Source: Rhabditoides inermis
Lineage: Eukaryota > Nematoda > Chromadorea > Rhabditida > Rhabditidae
NCBI GenBank assembly: GCA_963966185.1
Contig: CAWZYM010000045.1
Coordinates: 425,001-489,000, forward strand
Direction: 5' to 3'
Length of the DNA: 64,000 nt
Under the pieces are notes generated by a model. The model was not told where the DNA came from. It made no database searches and saw only the letters and a program-made list of their open reading frames with translations. Below are positions 23,525 to 35,570 of this stretch, piece after piece. How positions within the stretch are numbered: the stretch's first letter is position 1; the number at the start of each line of letters is the position of its first letter. The position numbers were made by a program, and so were the translations under genes.

Positions 23525-25490
23525 TCAATCTTTAGCCAGTGACATGAGTGATGAATTCCATAAAATTCTTTTTTGTATGCAAATTGTATTTTGTTTTGAG
23601 AACATTATGAGAGAGAACTGATTTAGAAAGTTGCAATTTAACGTGCGATCGATTATGAGCATTATTACTATACGTTTCAAATAGTTGTTTGCAACGATCT
23701 TTAAAGTCTTCATATTTCGAACAACATCGGAAGATTCTCAGTAATTCTCCATGTAAACAATTGTATGATACATTTAACGATATATTACTATTTGCATGTG
23801 GAAAACGAACAACATGAAAATTGTAATCGTCAGTTTTATTGTAAAGTAATAAACTTGTTGTTATCTAGATGAATATTCAAATCCAAAAGACTGTTGTATT
23901 CGGATCTGTGTTAGTTTGTTCTAAAGTAAGTGAGCTATGGTAAATATCATTTTGTATTTTGTTGATCATGCTGCATTCCTTATAAATGACTAGAATATCA
24001 TCCATATATCTGAAGCAATTAAAATGTTTATGTTTGAGGTATTCAATGTTTTGTTTACAAAATTTGTATTCCATGAAGCTCAGAGTTAGGTCAGCTATCA
24101 TAGGTGATGCATTATTTCCTTGCGGAATTCCAGAAATTTGTTTGAAAATGTTATTTCCGTATTTTGCCAAACTGTTTTTTAAAACAAATTCAATGAGATA
24201 TTTCACATCGTTTTTATCGTAATAGTTATACTTGATTTCTTGACTGTTATTTGTATAAAACACATTTTTATAGGTAGTACAGATGTAGTCTTGTTTACTG
24301 TTTTTAAAACATAATTCAACTAGTTCGAACAGGTTTTGTTTAACGATAGAATGAGGCAAATTTGTGAATAAGCTACTAAAATCTGCAGTAAATATTTTCA
24401 TATTCAGTTTTTTTTTTGAATCATTTTGAGCTTGTGTTGACTTCCAAACTATTGTTTATTGACCAGTACATGTTTGTTCGGAAACGTTCCGAAATTACAG
24501 TGCAATATCTTTTAAAGTGCGTTTTTATGAACGATAAAATTCTTTGGAGCTCAATTGAAATCGGTTTCAAACTGCTATTGTATGCTCCAGTTATGAATCG
24601 AAATTTGATTGGGGTTTTGTGCATCTTTGGAATTGCATAAATTTTAGGCAGAACTTGTTGATCAGTAGTTGTAGTTAACTTGTTGTTTTTGGTCGTTATG
24701 AGGTGTCGTAGTACAATTTCAGATTCCATTTCTTTGTCGTAAATGGCGTATGTCTCATTTGCGTTATTGACTATATTATTAACATGATCATATCCTAGTT
24801 CTTTGTTTAAAGTGATTAGATATAACTTTTTACAAGTGATTGCATAATTTCCGGATGCTTTATCAATACACGTGATAACAAAATCAGAATGTAGTTTCTT
24901 TATTTCTTGTGTGCAATTATTTATATTAGTAGCATGCTCGATATTGGATTTTAATTTTTCTAGCCTGATAGAAAGCTTTGTAATTATTATTTCCTTTAGT
25001 AGTCTTAGTTTATCGTATGGGATTGTGTAAATCTTTGAGAGTTTGTCTAAATGATTAGAGGTTATTTGAGTTAGATTCATTAGAACGGTCTGAAAGTAAT
25101 TTGAGTTTCTTCTCTATATTTTGTTTCTTTTTCGAAGATTGATCTAAGTTTATTGTTTTTTTTAATTATACTCAAATTACCGGTAACAACGTGATTGTAG
25201 TTAGTGTTTATAAAATTCTTATAATGTTTGCAGGCGCATTCTTTGTTAAGTATTTGTTTGGTATTGTGGTTGGATAGGTGTTTCATAAATGAGTTGTAAT
25301 TAAACAAAATTCTGGTTGAGTAAGTATATGTATATGTTACTCTTGTATCTAATAGTTGATCAACAGATGAGATCGTGTTTGTAGTTTTGCGCAACTCTCG
25401 AGAGAGTCCCATTTCGTTCACGGTATCATTTGGGACAGGCGGTGTTTGACAATAACTACCACCCAGTATCATTTCGTACACGGTATCATT
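23525..25490 (-). pseudogene. Penelope-like element, reverse-transcriptase part
   Basis: Read downward from 25481: an N-terminal part (KHYKNFINTNYNHVVTG, IFEKETKYREE), then the Penelope signature LPKIYAIPKMHKTP and FRFITGAYNSS, then FTADFSSLFTNLPHS, GIPQGNNASPMIADL and the catalytic FRYMDDILV, and finally the thumb-like tail (NFHVVRFPHANSNIS, CLHGELLRI, FKDRCKQLFETY). The reading shifts frame near 25085, 24425 and 23850, so the copy is dead. The GIY-YIG endonuclease that should follow is absent; the reading stops near 23535. Confidence 0.88.
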
Positions 25491-25610
25491 TTGAACTGTG
25501 AATTTTCAACAAACAATGTATAATTTCGTTCACGGTATCATTTGGGACAGGCGGTGTTTGACAATAACTACCACCCAGTATCATTTCGTACACGGTATCA
25601 TTTGGGACAG
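25412..25610. repeat. Direct repeat of about 80 bp with internal short repeats
   Basis: The segment from tttcgttcacggtatcattt through cccagtatcatttcgtacac occurs twice, at about 25413 and 25527 (period about 114). Inside each, catttcgt(t/a)cacggtatcatttg is itself repeated. It overlaps the 5' end of the Penelope RT copy. Bases 25611-26238 show no gene. Confidence 0.75.
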
Positions 25611-26238
25611 AGTAATATTTGATTTATGGCTTTTCAAATGCGTTACTTAACTCACGGGGGTGTAGGTAGATAACAGTTAATACGGAAACGGTTATGCTAC
25701 TGTATTTTCGTGGCTCTACTATATGTTACGGTGATTTGATATACATGTTGTGACATGTGGTGTGGGATGCGGTAGCTACAGTAACCCGTAATACACTTTC
25801 CTGATCCATGTGAGATAGGTGCACGGTACAACCTTCTCATGAAATTATTCGGTCGCACAGTACCAGTTATTTCCTATAGGTTACTGTAGCTTACAGTAAT
25901 TACCGTGACTTGTATTGATAAGTTCTTGTTTTGAACGCAGTGGAGCCGGTATCTCAAAGGATGAAAAGGGGACGCAACAGTTATTCTTATGTGCCGTCTA
26001 ACCATCAGGATGTGATGATTAGTGAGAACAATGATGCAATAGTTGAAAATAACTGTATAAGTATTATATATATTTAGTGGTAAATAAATAAATTCACTAA
26101 AAGGTGGACACATTTTTAATATTACTACACCTTTTTGATGCCTAATATAGGCTCCGCCCTCTTTTCTATTTCACAGCTCCGCTGGCGAAGCACGCTGAAT
26201 ACGTGATTGTTTTTTTTTTGCGAATTTTGTTGAATTTG

Positions 26239-26835
26239 TTATAGACGAGATCGATTTATTATTTTCGAAACGTTCAAATCATTCATAAATTTCCCATAAA
26301 GTTGTAGAGTTAGATTATGAAATTTAGGTTTCGTTCGTTCACAGTTTTTATTTGATAATTCTTTAGAAACAATTCCAAATATTTTTAATTTCATTGTTTT
26401 ATCTAGCGTCTGATAATCGTCACTATTAATCATATAATTAATGAGCTGTTTTAGAATGTGTTTATTAAGTTTTCTTTGATAATCGTATAACTTTTTAGAT
26501 TCAAGATTTCTTATAGAATTTATTACATTTTCGACTGTGTTGTTATTTTGGTGGAGTTTTATTGATCTTCGTTTCTTTCCTCTATTACTCTTTTTAGGTA
26601 GTTCTAACTTCAAACAATTGTAAGGCTGACTTTTAATATTACAGTCTGTGGTGTTGAGTTCAGATATATTACCGAATCCTTTTATTTGATCATTCAGACC
26701 GTACGGATATGCAGTATTAAGCATTCTTATCCATTGCACTTCTTTATCCAAAAAAATAGTCTTCTGAGAATTTTCAGGTAAATTGTCCAGAATAGTGATT
26801 CGGAAATCTTCGCTGCAATGATCGCTTGTTTGAAA
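26239..26835 (-). pseudogene. Penelope-like element, C-terminal endonuclease part
   Basis: Minus-strand reading HFQTSDHCSEDFRI, QWIRMLNTAYPYGLND, then a long charged tail ending IINRSRL and a stop at 26239. This is the end of a GIY-YIG endonuclease region. Its beginning lies at 32476-32587, on the far side of the LTR element; joining the flanks at the target duplication restores one reading frame. It lies upstream (in element sense) of the RT copy 23525-25490, a head-to-tail order typical of tandem Penelope copies. Confidence 0.85.
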
Positions 26836-26839
26836 GTGC

Positions 26840-27638
26840 AGTGACGAGCGGAAGCGCCAGCTCATGCAAATAGCGATAAAACACACGAGCTGCTGCCAGT
26901 GACGAGCGGAAGGGTGTGCGAGGAACAGAGGCTTGTATGTGTTTGTGAGAACTAGCAGCTAGACAAGAACACGTAAGAGAAGAGAGTTTATGATAGAGCA
27001 TATGAGAACCGATCAATACAATTAGAGCACACAAACAATCACAAGTCACACTTGGCATGATGAGTACTCAAGACTCAGAGTGGAGTCTCCGATGAGAACT
27101 AAAGACTCTCATCAGAACTGTGGAATGGGCTGGGTGATCCCCTTATATACTGGTCTGTGGGGGCGGGTCGATCTACCCGGGTCGATACTCAGTGGGTGAG
27201 TGTGTGCATGGAATGGAGAGAGTACATATAGTGAGGCAATGGGGGCCAACGAATGGTGTGTGTTGGTAGATCATGAGCGGATGGGCCAATCACTGATGTA
27301 GAGGGGCGTGGCGCTGGATCTAGCGGGCGCGCCCTAATGTCCTGGGGCTGCCGGGTTACTGTAGCTCGGATGAGTGACGGCGTGCGAGAGAGGCGAGCAC
27401 GGCGGCGTCGCGGCAGCTCCCGTCTTCCATGGCTCCATCTCGGCTCTGCCCTTCTCGGTCTCGGTTGGTGTAGCTCCCACCTAGAATAGCCTCTACTTGG
27501 TCCCTTTCACTCACAGGCACTACGTACGTAGGGCTGGTACCGCGCCTCTGTCGTTACCGCACCTCTGTCGGTTAAGAAGCCCTGTTGTCCCAGCCTACAA
27601 GACGAGTGCACACATAGTGAACCTCACACTATGTGACA
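26840..27638 (-). repeat. LTR (3' copy in element sense)
   Basis: 799-bp long terminal repeat, one mismatch to the copy at 31673-32471. Preceded in element sense by the polypurine tract at about 27639-27652. Confidence 0.88.
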
Positions 27639-28384
27639 TCTCCCCACCTTTTACCAAGTCGAAGCGTCCACGATTCGACTGAAGGTGTCCACTTTGCACT
27701 CGTCGAAGAATCTTCTCCGTCCGATCGTCTGTTTCTCGATTCCTAAAGGAGAGAGAATTAGACCAAATTCTAATATCTATACCATTTAAATCCGCTCAAC
27801 TGTACACGATTGCAGGATATATGGAAAGAATGATAGGATTAAATAAAGAAGGAAATACACCTTTCTTTTCGCCTCACTTCTGTAACTATTAAAATAGATA
27901 AGAAAGCAGTATTCGACACTACGGCCGATTTTAATCGAAAGTGAATATATAAACAACACTGTTTACAAAAAAAAGTAAAAAAGACATACCTGTCCAGCGA
28001 GATCCTGTTGAGAGAGCGTCTCCTCAGTCCATTTGCTGTGTACGTTGTCTGGATAAACTTGTTCATTCCCGCGCGAATTAGTCGAGGCGATTCCGCGTAC
28101 TTTGTGAAACGTATCCTCTTCAGAAGACAGCTTCTCCTGAATTCTCCGATAAAGTTAAAGAGAAAACAAAAAAGACAAAGGTAGTCTACACTCCAGTACA
28201 ACTAAGGTAATATTCTACATTGTGATTACTGTATACACTCTACAGTACCCCAATACCTGGTGACTGTCGAGTCGTCTCCCGGCCGGTCCTCTCCGGTCCG
28301 TCCGCCAGTCAGCATACTGCCGCTGTGACCCGGTGTGAGGTGCGCGTCGCTTCTTTCCGCGAGAATGTCAGCCATCTGCCTGTC
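27595..28384 (-). CDS. Putative spliced 3' part of an LTR-element ORF, function unknown
   Basis: Three segments with proper splice signals join in phase on the minus strand: 28257-28384 (DRQMADILAERSDAH..), 27990-28136 (RRSCLLKRIRFTKYAESPRL..) and 27742-27595 (NRETDDRTEKILRRVQSGHL..GRFDLVKGGEM.., stop inside the LTR). The last segment runs through the polypurine tract, as the end of a pol gene often does. Further splice-bounded open segments lie upstream: 28700-28820 (VFSGWTRKPIDCGQK), 29166-29270 (EEEDAGADDLAALRV), 29355-29504, 29537-29590 (EPVVHRLRSLKC), 29801-29886 (FAKAEVGNADVFAMIQTL) and 30796-30855, plus an open stretch 30988-31110 ending in a basic tail and stop. I could not connect these into one frame. 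No domain recognised. Confidence 0.4.
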
Positions 28385-31300
28385 CTCAAGAAAAAGTATG
28401 AATAAATGGATTATTGATTGATTGAAATCAATCGAGACCAATCGTGTCGCCGTAATGATACTATAGTACTACATGTCTTTCGACATTCAAAGACAATGTG
28501 TCTCATCTGTCGATGCTTCAACCGAAAAAATCGATTTCGCCATTGTAGCTTGGCAAACGCTGTTCCGCTCGCTTTGCGCGTTGCGTAACAAGATCGAGAA
28601 TGCAAAGACTCACGCTTCAGTTACTTCTCGAAAGCTTCACATAGAACTAGCTTTGTATACTCAGCTATACAGTCCTGACTAGAGTGTACCTGCACTCACC
28701 TGTCCCGAGTCCCGTCGTCCTTCTCGTCGGAAGTGCGATGGCATCTGTACCTGGAATACTGTTCTGATTAGACAGTTTCTGTCCGCAATCGATTGGCTTA
28801 CGAGTCCAACCGCTAAATACCTGAGAAAAAAAAACTATTTCAACTGTCGAGAGAGAGAGAGAATAAAAGTGATAGAGACATCTCATTTTACCAGTCACTC
28901 TACCGCTTCTCTGTCCGTTCTTTCTTCGCTTTAACTCCGCAAAAAAAGAATTATTAACAAAAAACGTGCGAGTTGAACCACTACGGATTCGGAAGTCACA
29001 TTCAGACACCATAGACCAAACTATTGTACGTCTACTCTGAAACTGTAAAGTAATTCACTTCGCTACAATAAAAACTACCGTATACCTAAAGCGAATACAT
29101 CTTGGCCACTACAAGTGAAAGTGATAACCTGTCAACGAGTGAATGTTCAAAACACTAGTGCGCACCTGTACTCCAAGCGAGTCTGTCTGCCTTGTCCGGC
29201 TGCTCCATCTTGGCAAACTCGAAGTGCGGCGAGATCATCTGCGCCCGCGTCTTCTTCTTCCGCGGTCGACCTGGATGAGTTATCCCCAGTCCAGTACTGT
29301 CCATCCCGCTAACTACGGTATATCAAACAAATGAAATAATGATAAGATACTAACCGTGTCCGTCCGGTTCTCCTCGAGAATCGACGTTTCCAGCCCTGAC
29401 GTGTCCGCTCTTCCGCGCAACTTGTCGCCTGCTGCCCTGCCGTTGCAGTTGTTGATCGTAGATGAGAGACGACCTCCTCTACAAAAACGTCCCAATAGCT
29501 CTACCTGACAGGGAGAAAACAAAGAATGCAACTCACATATCTGCTCGCACTTGAGCGATCGCAGCCTATGTACTACCGGCTCTTTCCGGACTCCAAAATC
29601 GTTGTCCGAAAATCGTAAACTTCGAGAAAATACGTTTTCACGCCAAAAAAACTACGTTGCACCTTGTTTACCAACAAATGGAATTGAAGGCAATCCACTG
29701 TCTACCTGTACTGCTGGCTATTACAGCAATAGTACAGTCTGCTACACCGTGTTACACAGTACACCAATTCGCTAGGGAATTACAACCAAACCGGTCCTAC
29801 CGTAATCCCTGCGATCTCTCGCTCCCTCAGGGTCTGAATCATCGCAAAGACGTCCGCGTTGCCGACCTCGGCTTTTGCGAAGCGTACTGGGTGCGTTGAA
29901 GCACAGCACAAGTATACAGCCGCTGCTAGTCTCCCATACGACTACGCTGCTGGTGGAAGAGGCCCGGCCGAGCCTTTGCCGTGTTGAATGACTACAAAAG
30001 AGTAGACTGTACTCGCCCGCAACGCTGATCAGGCGCTGCTACCGATTTTGTCAATTAGACAATTTCGGCGCTTTCCCCGACTTCCCCTTGTTATCAATTC
30101 GTTTTCAGCAATCCACTGATACTGTATTCCCCGCTACGGTCCTTCGCCGCCCACGCCAGTCGCGGTACGAATTCACTCATTCCCTGCCATTGCATAGAAT
30201 GCGCTAGGCGGAAGAAATATTATAAAAACCCAATAATATCGAGAGAGTAGCACCTTCTCGACCCCTAAGATCGGACCCCGGTCGAAATCTGTACAGAGAG
30301 ACACTGTACAGCAACGAACGTTGCGTTAAACTTCATTACGCTAAATCACACTGCTTTTACTATCTCTTCCGGTCCGAAATGGAATGTTTTGCTAGTAGCA
30401 TCCAGTCAGCAGTGTGAAACTGATAAAGACCACTCTGCGCCGTTTCATCGTGCGCTTTCAACCTCCCTAACGGGGGCGCGTCTCTTTAGGGCACGGGTTA
30501 CTGTGTCTTCCGTCCTCTCATGCGATGCTACCTCGCCACTACATTACCAAAGTGGGAGTGTGTAAAAAGTACACTTGAGGGTCGGTGAAGTCCTCCTCCT
30601 GATGGCGCTTACCACTGCTCGACCCATCTACCTGCCATCTCTTTTTCAGGTCACCGCGCGCATAAAAAAACCGGAATAGTGGCCGAAACTATGCAGCAAA
30701 GCACTTTACCCTTGAGGCGTTTCGCACTCTCCTATTTCCTTCCGTTTGTTTCTGCTCTACCTTCTGCAGTAAGGTTTTGTATTCCCGTTACTCACATTCT
30801 TGTGTGCGCTGTACCCCCTGCTCTTCCCGCGCGATCGCTCGAGGCAATCTCTCCGCTGGGAGTGTGATAGGGCAGTAAGACGCAACAACGTGCATCAACA
30901 AGAAGACAAGAGACATTGAGGGCGATAGTATGCACAACGGCAAAACAAGACAAGACAGAAAGTTGTGAGAGATCAAAAGAACGTCTTCTTTTTGAAACTC
31001 TGCTTTCTTCTCGGCTGTTTCTTAGCGCCAGCCGCTGCATTCCCCGTGCGCTCCGGTCTCAGGTTGACCACTTGATCGTTCTCTGAGCGCGTGAATGTTC
31101 GCACTCCTGTTCGATCAACAGACAGTTTTTTTTTTGAGATCTCGGAGCGAATTGGCGCACTACGTGCCCCCAAGGAGACAGACAGGAGAGAGTTCAAACT
31201 CACCAATCTCCACTTAAGACGCATGCAAACCAATCGAACCCGATAAACTTCTGGTCGAACAGCTTCTCTTTTTTCGAGATTATGGCACCTTACCTTATGC

Positions 31301-31672
31301 TCATACTCGTTCACAAATACAACACAAAGCACAATACAACAATACAACACAATACCGCGGTGGATCGAAAACGCTATAGGCGAGAAATCAATGTGCGAAA
31401 GGACAGAGACAAACCAACACGCATGCGGCGGCGGGGTGTTGTTTTGATCACAGAGGTCAGTGAAGGGGGGAACCATATTAATAGGAACCGCGCGACACCT
31501 CTCAGTGCGATCAATACGCGGGTCAGGCGGAGAGAGAGAAGCTCTCCCCACCCTCACACGCGATTACAACAAATGACGCAATACACATAAAATCAACGCG
31601 AAATAGATAAACACGAGCTGACAATCAGTGATGAACGGAAGTCAGAACATGAAAATGCACTCGCTGCATACC

Positions 31673-32471
31673 AGTGACGAGCGGAAGCGCCAGCTCATGC
31701 AAATAGCGATAAAACACACGAGCTGCTGCCAGTGACGAGCGGAAGGGTGTGCGAGGAACAGAGGCTTGTATGTGTTTGTGAGAACTAGCAGCTAGACAAG
31801 AACACGTAAGAGAAGAGAGTTTATGATAGAGCATATGAGAACCGATCAATACAATTAGAGCACACAAACAATCACAAGTCACACTTGGCATGATGAGTAC
31901 TCAAGACTCAGAGTGGAGTCTCCGATGAGAACTAAAGACTCTCATCAGAACTGTGGAATGGGCTGGGTGATCCCCTTATATACTGGTCTGTGGGGGCGGG
32001 TCGATCTACCCGGGTCGATACTCAGTGGGTGAGTGTGTGCATGGAATGGAGAGAGTACATATAGTGAGGCAATGGGGGCCAACGAATGGTGTGTGTTGGT
32101 AGATCATGAGCGGATGGGCCAATCACTGATGTAGAGGGGCGTGGCGCTGGATCTAGCGGGCGCGCCCTAATGTCCTGGGGCTGCCGGGTTACTGTAGCTC
32201 GGATGAGTGACGGCGTGCGAGAGAGGCGAGCACGGCGGCGTCGCGGCAGCTCCCGTCTTCCATGGCTCCATCTCGGCTCTGCCCTTCTCGGTCTCGGTTG
32301 GTGTAGCTCCCACCTAGAATAGCCTCTACTTGGTCCCTTTCACTCACAGGCACTACGTACGTAGGGCTGGTACCGCGCCTCTGTCGTTACCGCACCTCTG
32401 TCGGTTAAGAAGCCCTGTTGTCTCAGCCTACAAGACGAGTGCACACATAGTGAACCTCACACTATGTGACA
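31673..32471 (-). repeat. LTR (5' copy in element sense)
   Basis: 799-bp long terminal repeat followed in element sense by a TGG-starting candidate primer-binding site at about 31661-31674. The small minus-strand ORF inside each LTR (starting MPSVTCDCL) has no recognised function. Confidence 0.88.
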
Positions 32472-32475
32472 GTGC

Positions 32476-32587
32476 TTACAAAGATATGTGTGATGTTTAT
32501 TATATTTAATTGATGTTCTGTGTTCTCCCATTCTTATTTTCAGTGTTTTAGTTGTTTCTCCAATATATTGCACATTACAAATGTTAC
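32476..32587 (-). pseudogene. Penelope GIY-YIG endonuclease, first part
   Basis: Minus-strand reading NICNVQYIGETTKTLKIRMG then EHRTSIKYNKHH, up to CKH at the LTR element edge. QYIGETTK..R..EH is the GIY-YIG nuclease core. Continues at 26835 downward as FQTSDHCSEDF. Confidence 0.85.
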
Positions 32588-34938
32588 GAGTCTATACCCC
32601 TGGGATGTGACCCCGTTCTTGCGTCGCCTCAAGCAGTCATGTTCCCTTCCCTTCGATGCGATCCCACCAATAGTGTTGCGAAAGTGCGCGAGTGAATTCT
32701 CACTACCTCTCTCTATCATCTTCAATGTCTCCCTGCGTGACGGGGTAGTGCCCACTGCGTGGAAAACTGCTCATGTCACACCTATTCTCAAGCCGGGTGG
32801 TGATTCTAGCCTAGTCACGTCGTATAGACCCACAGCTATAGTGGGTCCCCCGTTTTCGCGGTCCGTCGAAACGAAAAATGGAATACGAGATGTGACAGTC
32901 CCGACTGATAAATTGAGAAACCAGACGCGTTTCGCTAGTTCATTTTTCACTTTCTAGACCGGTTAGCGGTGTGAACGAGATGAAATTGCATACGTAATGT
33001 AGGGAAATGAACTGTGCCACCAGCGCAGCAACTACCGTAACCGCGTCATATTCTGAAAAGTGATCTAAATGCGATTGAATTGCGATAGATTGTTCCCAAT
33101 TTGAGTACCAATAGCCTCAGGCAAAAACGAGTACGTGACGTCTTCGTAGTTTAGATTTATTTGCATTGAAGTCGTGATCGATATCTGATCGATAAACGGA
33201 AATAACTCCTCAGCAGATGAATATTTTTCTACAGTTTTTGGATGGTAGCTTCTTGAACCCGTTTACTGGACCTCTACGTACGAAAATTCGGAGAATTTGG
33301 TCCGGTATTCATAATAATTAGCAAAATATGAATTAGGGTAAAATGAAAATCCAAACCGTTTTCTAGTGAAAAAACTCAACATGTATAATCTTGGATTCTT
33401 CCTTCCATTAGAGTACTCTGATTCTGTATCAAAGTTGAGCTACTTACTCGCAGTATTCCCCCATTTTGTACACTTTCACAAAAATTCATGAGCTCATACT
33501 TGATAGGCATACAAACAAACCTACGTAGCAAAATTTGAAGATTTTTCATTCATGGTCAAGATATTCGACAAAACCGGCAATCACCCATTGGAATAGAGAT
33601 CATTTCCATAATCGACCGATTGTCTGGTTTGTGTCTGCGTCATTTCTCGTAATTTGCGGACCGCGAAAACGGGGGACCCACTATATTTGATCTGCTCTCT
33701 CTAAGATCATCGAACGCATTGTGCGAAAACATTTGATAATGTTTCTTGAGTCTCGGTCGCTTCTCTCACACGATCAGTACGGGTTTCGTAGCCAGCGCTC
33801 TGTCACTTCGCAAATGCTAGTATGTTTCAATGATTGGATAAGTGCTACCGCAGACGGCAAGTTCACAGACCTTATTTACTTCGACTACCGAAAGGCCTTT
33901 GATAATGTTAATATAGAAAAATTGGTTGCTAAGTGCGAGTCATTTGGATTGAGAGGTGCAATACTAGTGTGGTGGAAAGAGTTCTTGTCAAGCAGGATGT
34001 TCAGGGTACAAGTGAATGAAAGTTTTTCTGATATTGTCGGTTCACCCTCAGGGGTGCCTCAGGGTACAGTATTGGGTCCTATTTTGTTCATACTGTATCT
34101 GACGGGTATTGAAACAGGTCTCCCACCAGAGGTTCGCTTTCGTGCGTTTGCAGACGATATAAAGTTGTACATCTCCTATGATCGCGCTTCTATGGCAGTT
34201 AGAACTTTCCAAGTGTAGTGTGGTTCATCTGGGAAGGGGCAACCCTGCCCATGTGTACTCGCTAGGTGACACTGTTTTGTCTAGTAGTGAACGCATCCGC
34301 GATCTCGGCCTGCAAGTAGATTCCTCTACAAACCCTTGTCTCAATGCGTGCGTGCAATGAACAGAGCTCGTCTTCTTTTGCGATCCATCACCACAGACGA
34401 CCAGCGCATTTTGATCACGTTGTACAAAACATATGTATTGCCCATCTTAGAATTCGCGAGCCCTGTCTGGAATCCACACCTTATGAAAGACATTCGCGCA
34501 TTAGAACGTGTTCAACGCTATTTCACCCGCATAGTATTTTATCGAGTTTACCCGTGCGACTCATACCCACAGTCTATGCCCGATTACTCATTCAGACTCA
34601 AGACGCTAGGTCTTGTCAGCCTTAGTGAAAGACGCGCTCGTAGTGACTTGATATTAGCCCACAAAATGTTCAAGGGACTAGTATCCACTCGCTTTTCGTC
34701 GATGTTCCGAATCAAACCATCCCGTGGTTGCCACGAAACATTTGCCTTACACATCAAAGCCACTCGATCCACACTTTTACACAATTGTTTTGCACTGAGA
34801 ACAGCCAGACACATTGTCACTTTGTCCAAATCCCATCCAAGCATATTCGGTAAGAAGCATTCCATTTTTGCAAAAACACTGTCCCGTATTGATCTGACAA
34901 AAATTTTGCAGCTCAAAAAAATCATGAGCACCTTTTGA
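32588..34938 (+). pseudogene. Degenerate LINE reverse transcriptase
   Basis: Plus-strand RT pieces: PPIVLRKCASEFSLPLS, TAHVTPILKPGGDSS, SYRPTAI (broken here by the 845-bp insertion 32839-33683), then KIIERIVRKHLIMFLESRSL, YFDYRKAFDNVN, GVPQGTVLGPILFILYL, FRAFADDIKLYI, a frame break at 34218, CSVVHLGRGNPAHVYSLGD, another break near 34358, and the C-terminal SPVWNPHLMKDIRALERVQR..SERRARSDL. It is a different family from the LINE at 17404-20370. The 5' half is absent and it abuts the Penelope sequence. At least two frameshifts and one stop: dead copy. Confidence 0.88.
32839..33683. mobile_element. 845-bp terminal-inverted-repeat element with TA target duplication
   Basis: 26-bp perfect terminal inverted repeats starting tagtgggtcccccgttttcg (32839-32864) and complementary at 33658-33683. 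The outside bases are TA on both sides (32837-32838, 33684-33685); deleting the element plus one TA puts the LINE back in one frame. TA duplication and size suggest a non-autonomous Tc1/mariner-type element. No transposase ORF is inside. Confidence 0.88.
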
Positions 34939-34940
34939 CT

Positions 34941-35480
34941 AGTTTTCTGGTTTATGTGCTTTATGTTTCATGTATGTGTCGTTTCGTTTGTATTGTTCTG
35001 TGTGAGTGTTTGTAACGCCATGTCCTGTATACATGTAATGTCTGGCGTGTCGCTGCTCATCCACCGCCTCGGCCGTGTCCTCTCCTTCTGGCGGCGCCCT
35101 CTCGGAAGAATTTGGAACCTCGACCTTTCGGAACATTACAACCAGCGCGGCAGCGCTGGTTGGTTTGTGTTAACCCTAGTCGCGCGCTAGAATCGGCAAA
35201 AGGCGATTGAACGAAAGGTTCCTTAGAATCTTTACGAGAACAATGTAATGCTGATAGATGTTATCAGGATGTTAGAAAATGGTTAAGTTTCGATTTTGGT
35301 AACGCTAGCTGTTGTAGGAAGCGAGATACGCGCGCGCGCCCCCTGAGGGGCAGGCATTCCCTCGTGTACGGAACGTTTTCTAGGGGGGGGGGTGGCGCGC
35401 ACCGGCTGCCCCCAGCAGACAGGAGGTGCACAATCCGCACTGCCTGTGGATTGCACTCATATCGTTTAGATCGCGTGCTC
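34941..35480. other. LINE 3' flank, no gene recognised
   Basis: Probably includes the 3' UTR of the degenerate LINE. It contains a GC-rich stretch with cgcgcgcgcc and a run of nine G near 35381, otherwise nothing clear. Confidence 0.35.
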
Positions 35481-35484
35481 TGCC

Positions 35485-35570
35485 GTGCGCACAGTAGTGT
35501 TGTGGTTAGCGATTGCGCCCGTTGAGACACATGGCTCGAGTTCGGTTCCGGCTGGCGGCAAACATTTTGT
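35485..35570 (+). repeat. tRNA-like (SINE head-like) sequence
   Basis: A-box-like gtggttagcgattgcgccc (about 35502-35520) is followed 15-20 bases later by a B-box-like gagttcggttccggc (about 35538-35552). No cloverleaf with a full acceptor stem is evident, so I call it a tRNA-derived SINE head or relic rather than a tRNA gene. Confidence 0.35.

Larger units (their letters stand above)
26840..32471 (-). mobile_element. 5.6-kb LTR element inserted in a Penelope element
   Basis: Two 799-bp direct repeats bound it: 26840-27638 and 31673-32471, with a single difference seen (c at 27590, t at 32423). In minus-strand sense the LTR starts TGTCACATAG and contains a TATA-like cagtatataagg. A candidate primer-binding site TGGTATGCAGCGAG follows the 5' LTR and a polypurine tract AAAAGGTGGGGAGA precedes the 3' LTR. 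The flanks repeat gtgc/agtgc (26835-26839 and 32471-32475), a 4-5 bp target duplication. No gag, protease, RT or integrase was recognised in the 4.0-kb interior, which instead shows splice-bounded open segments. Confidence 0.88.

Noticed and set aside
30973..31557. 194-codon ORF in the LTR element as a complete gene
   Set aside because: Only its last 40-odd residues look protein-like and the upstream part crosses splice-like sites; kept only as part of the multi-exon suggestion.
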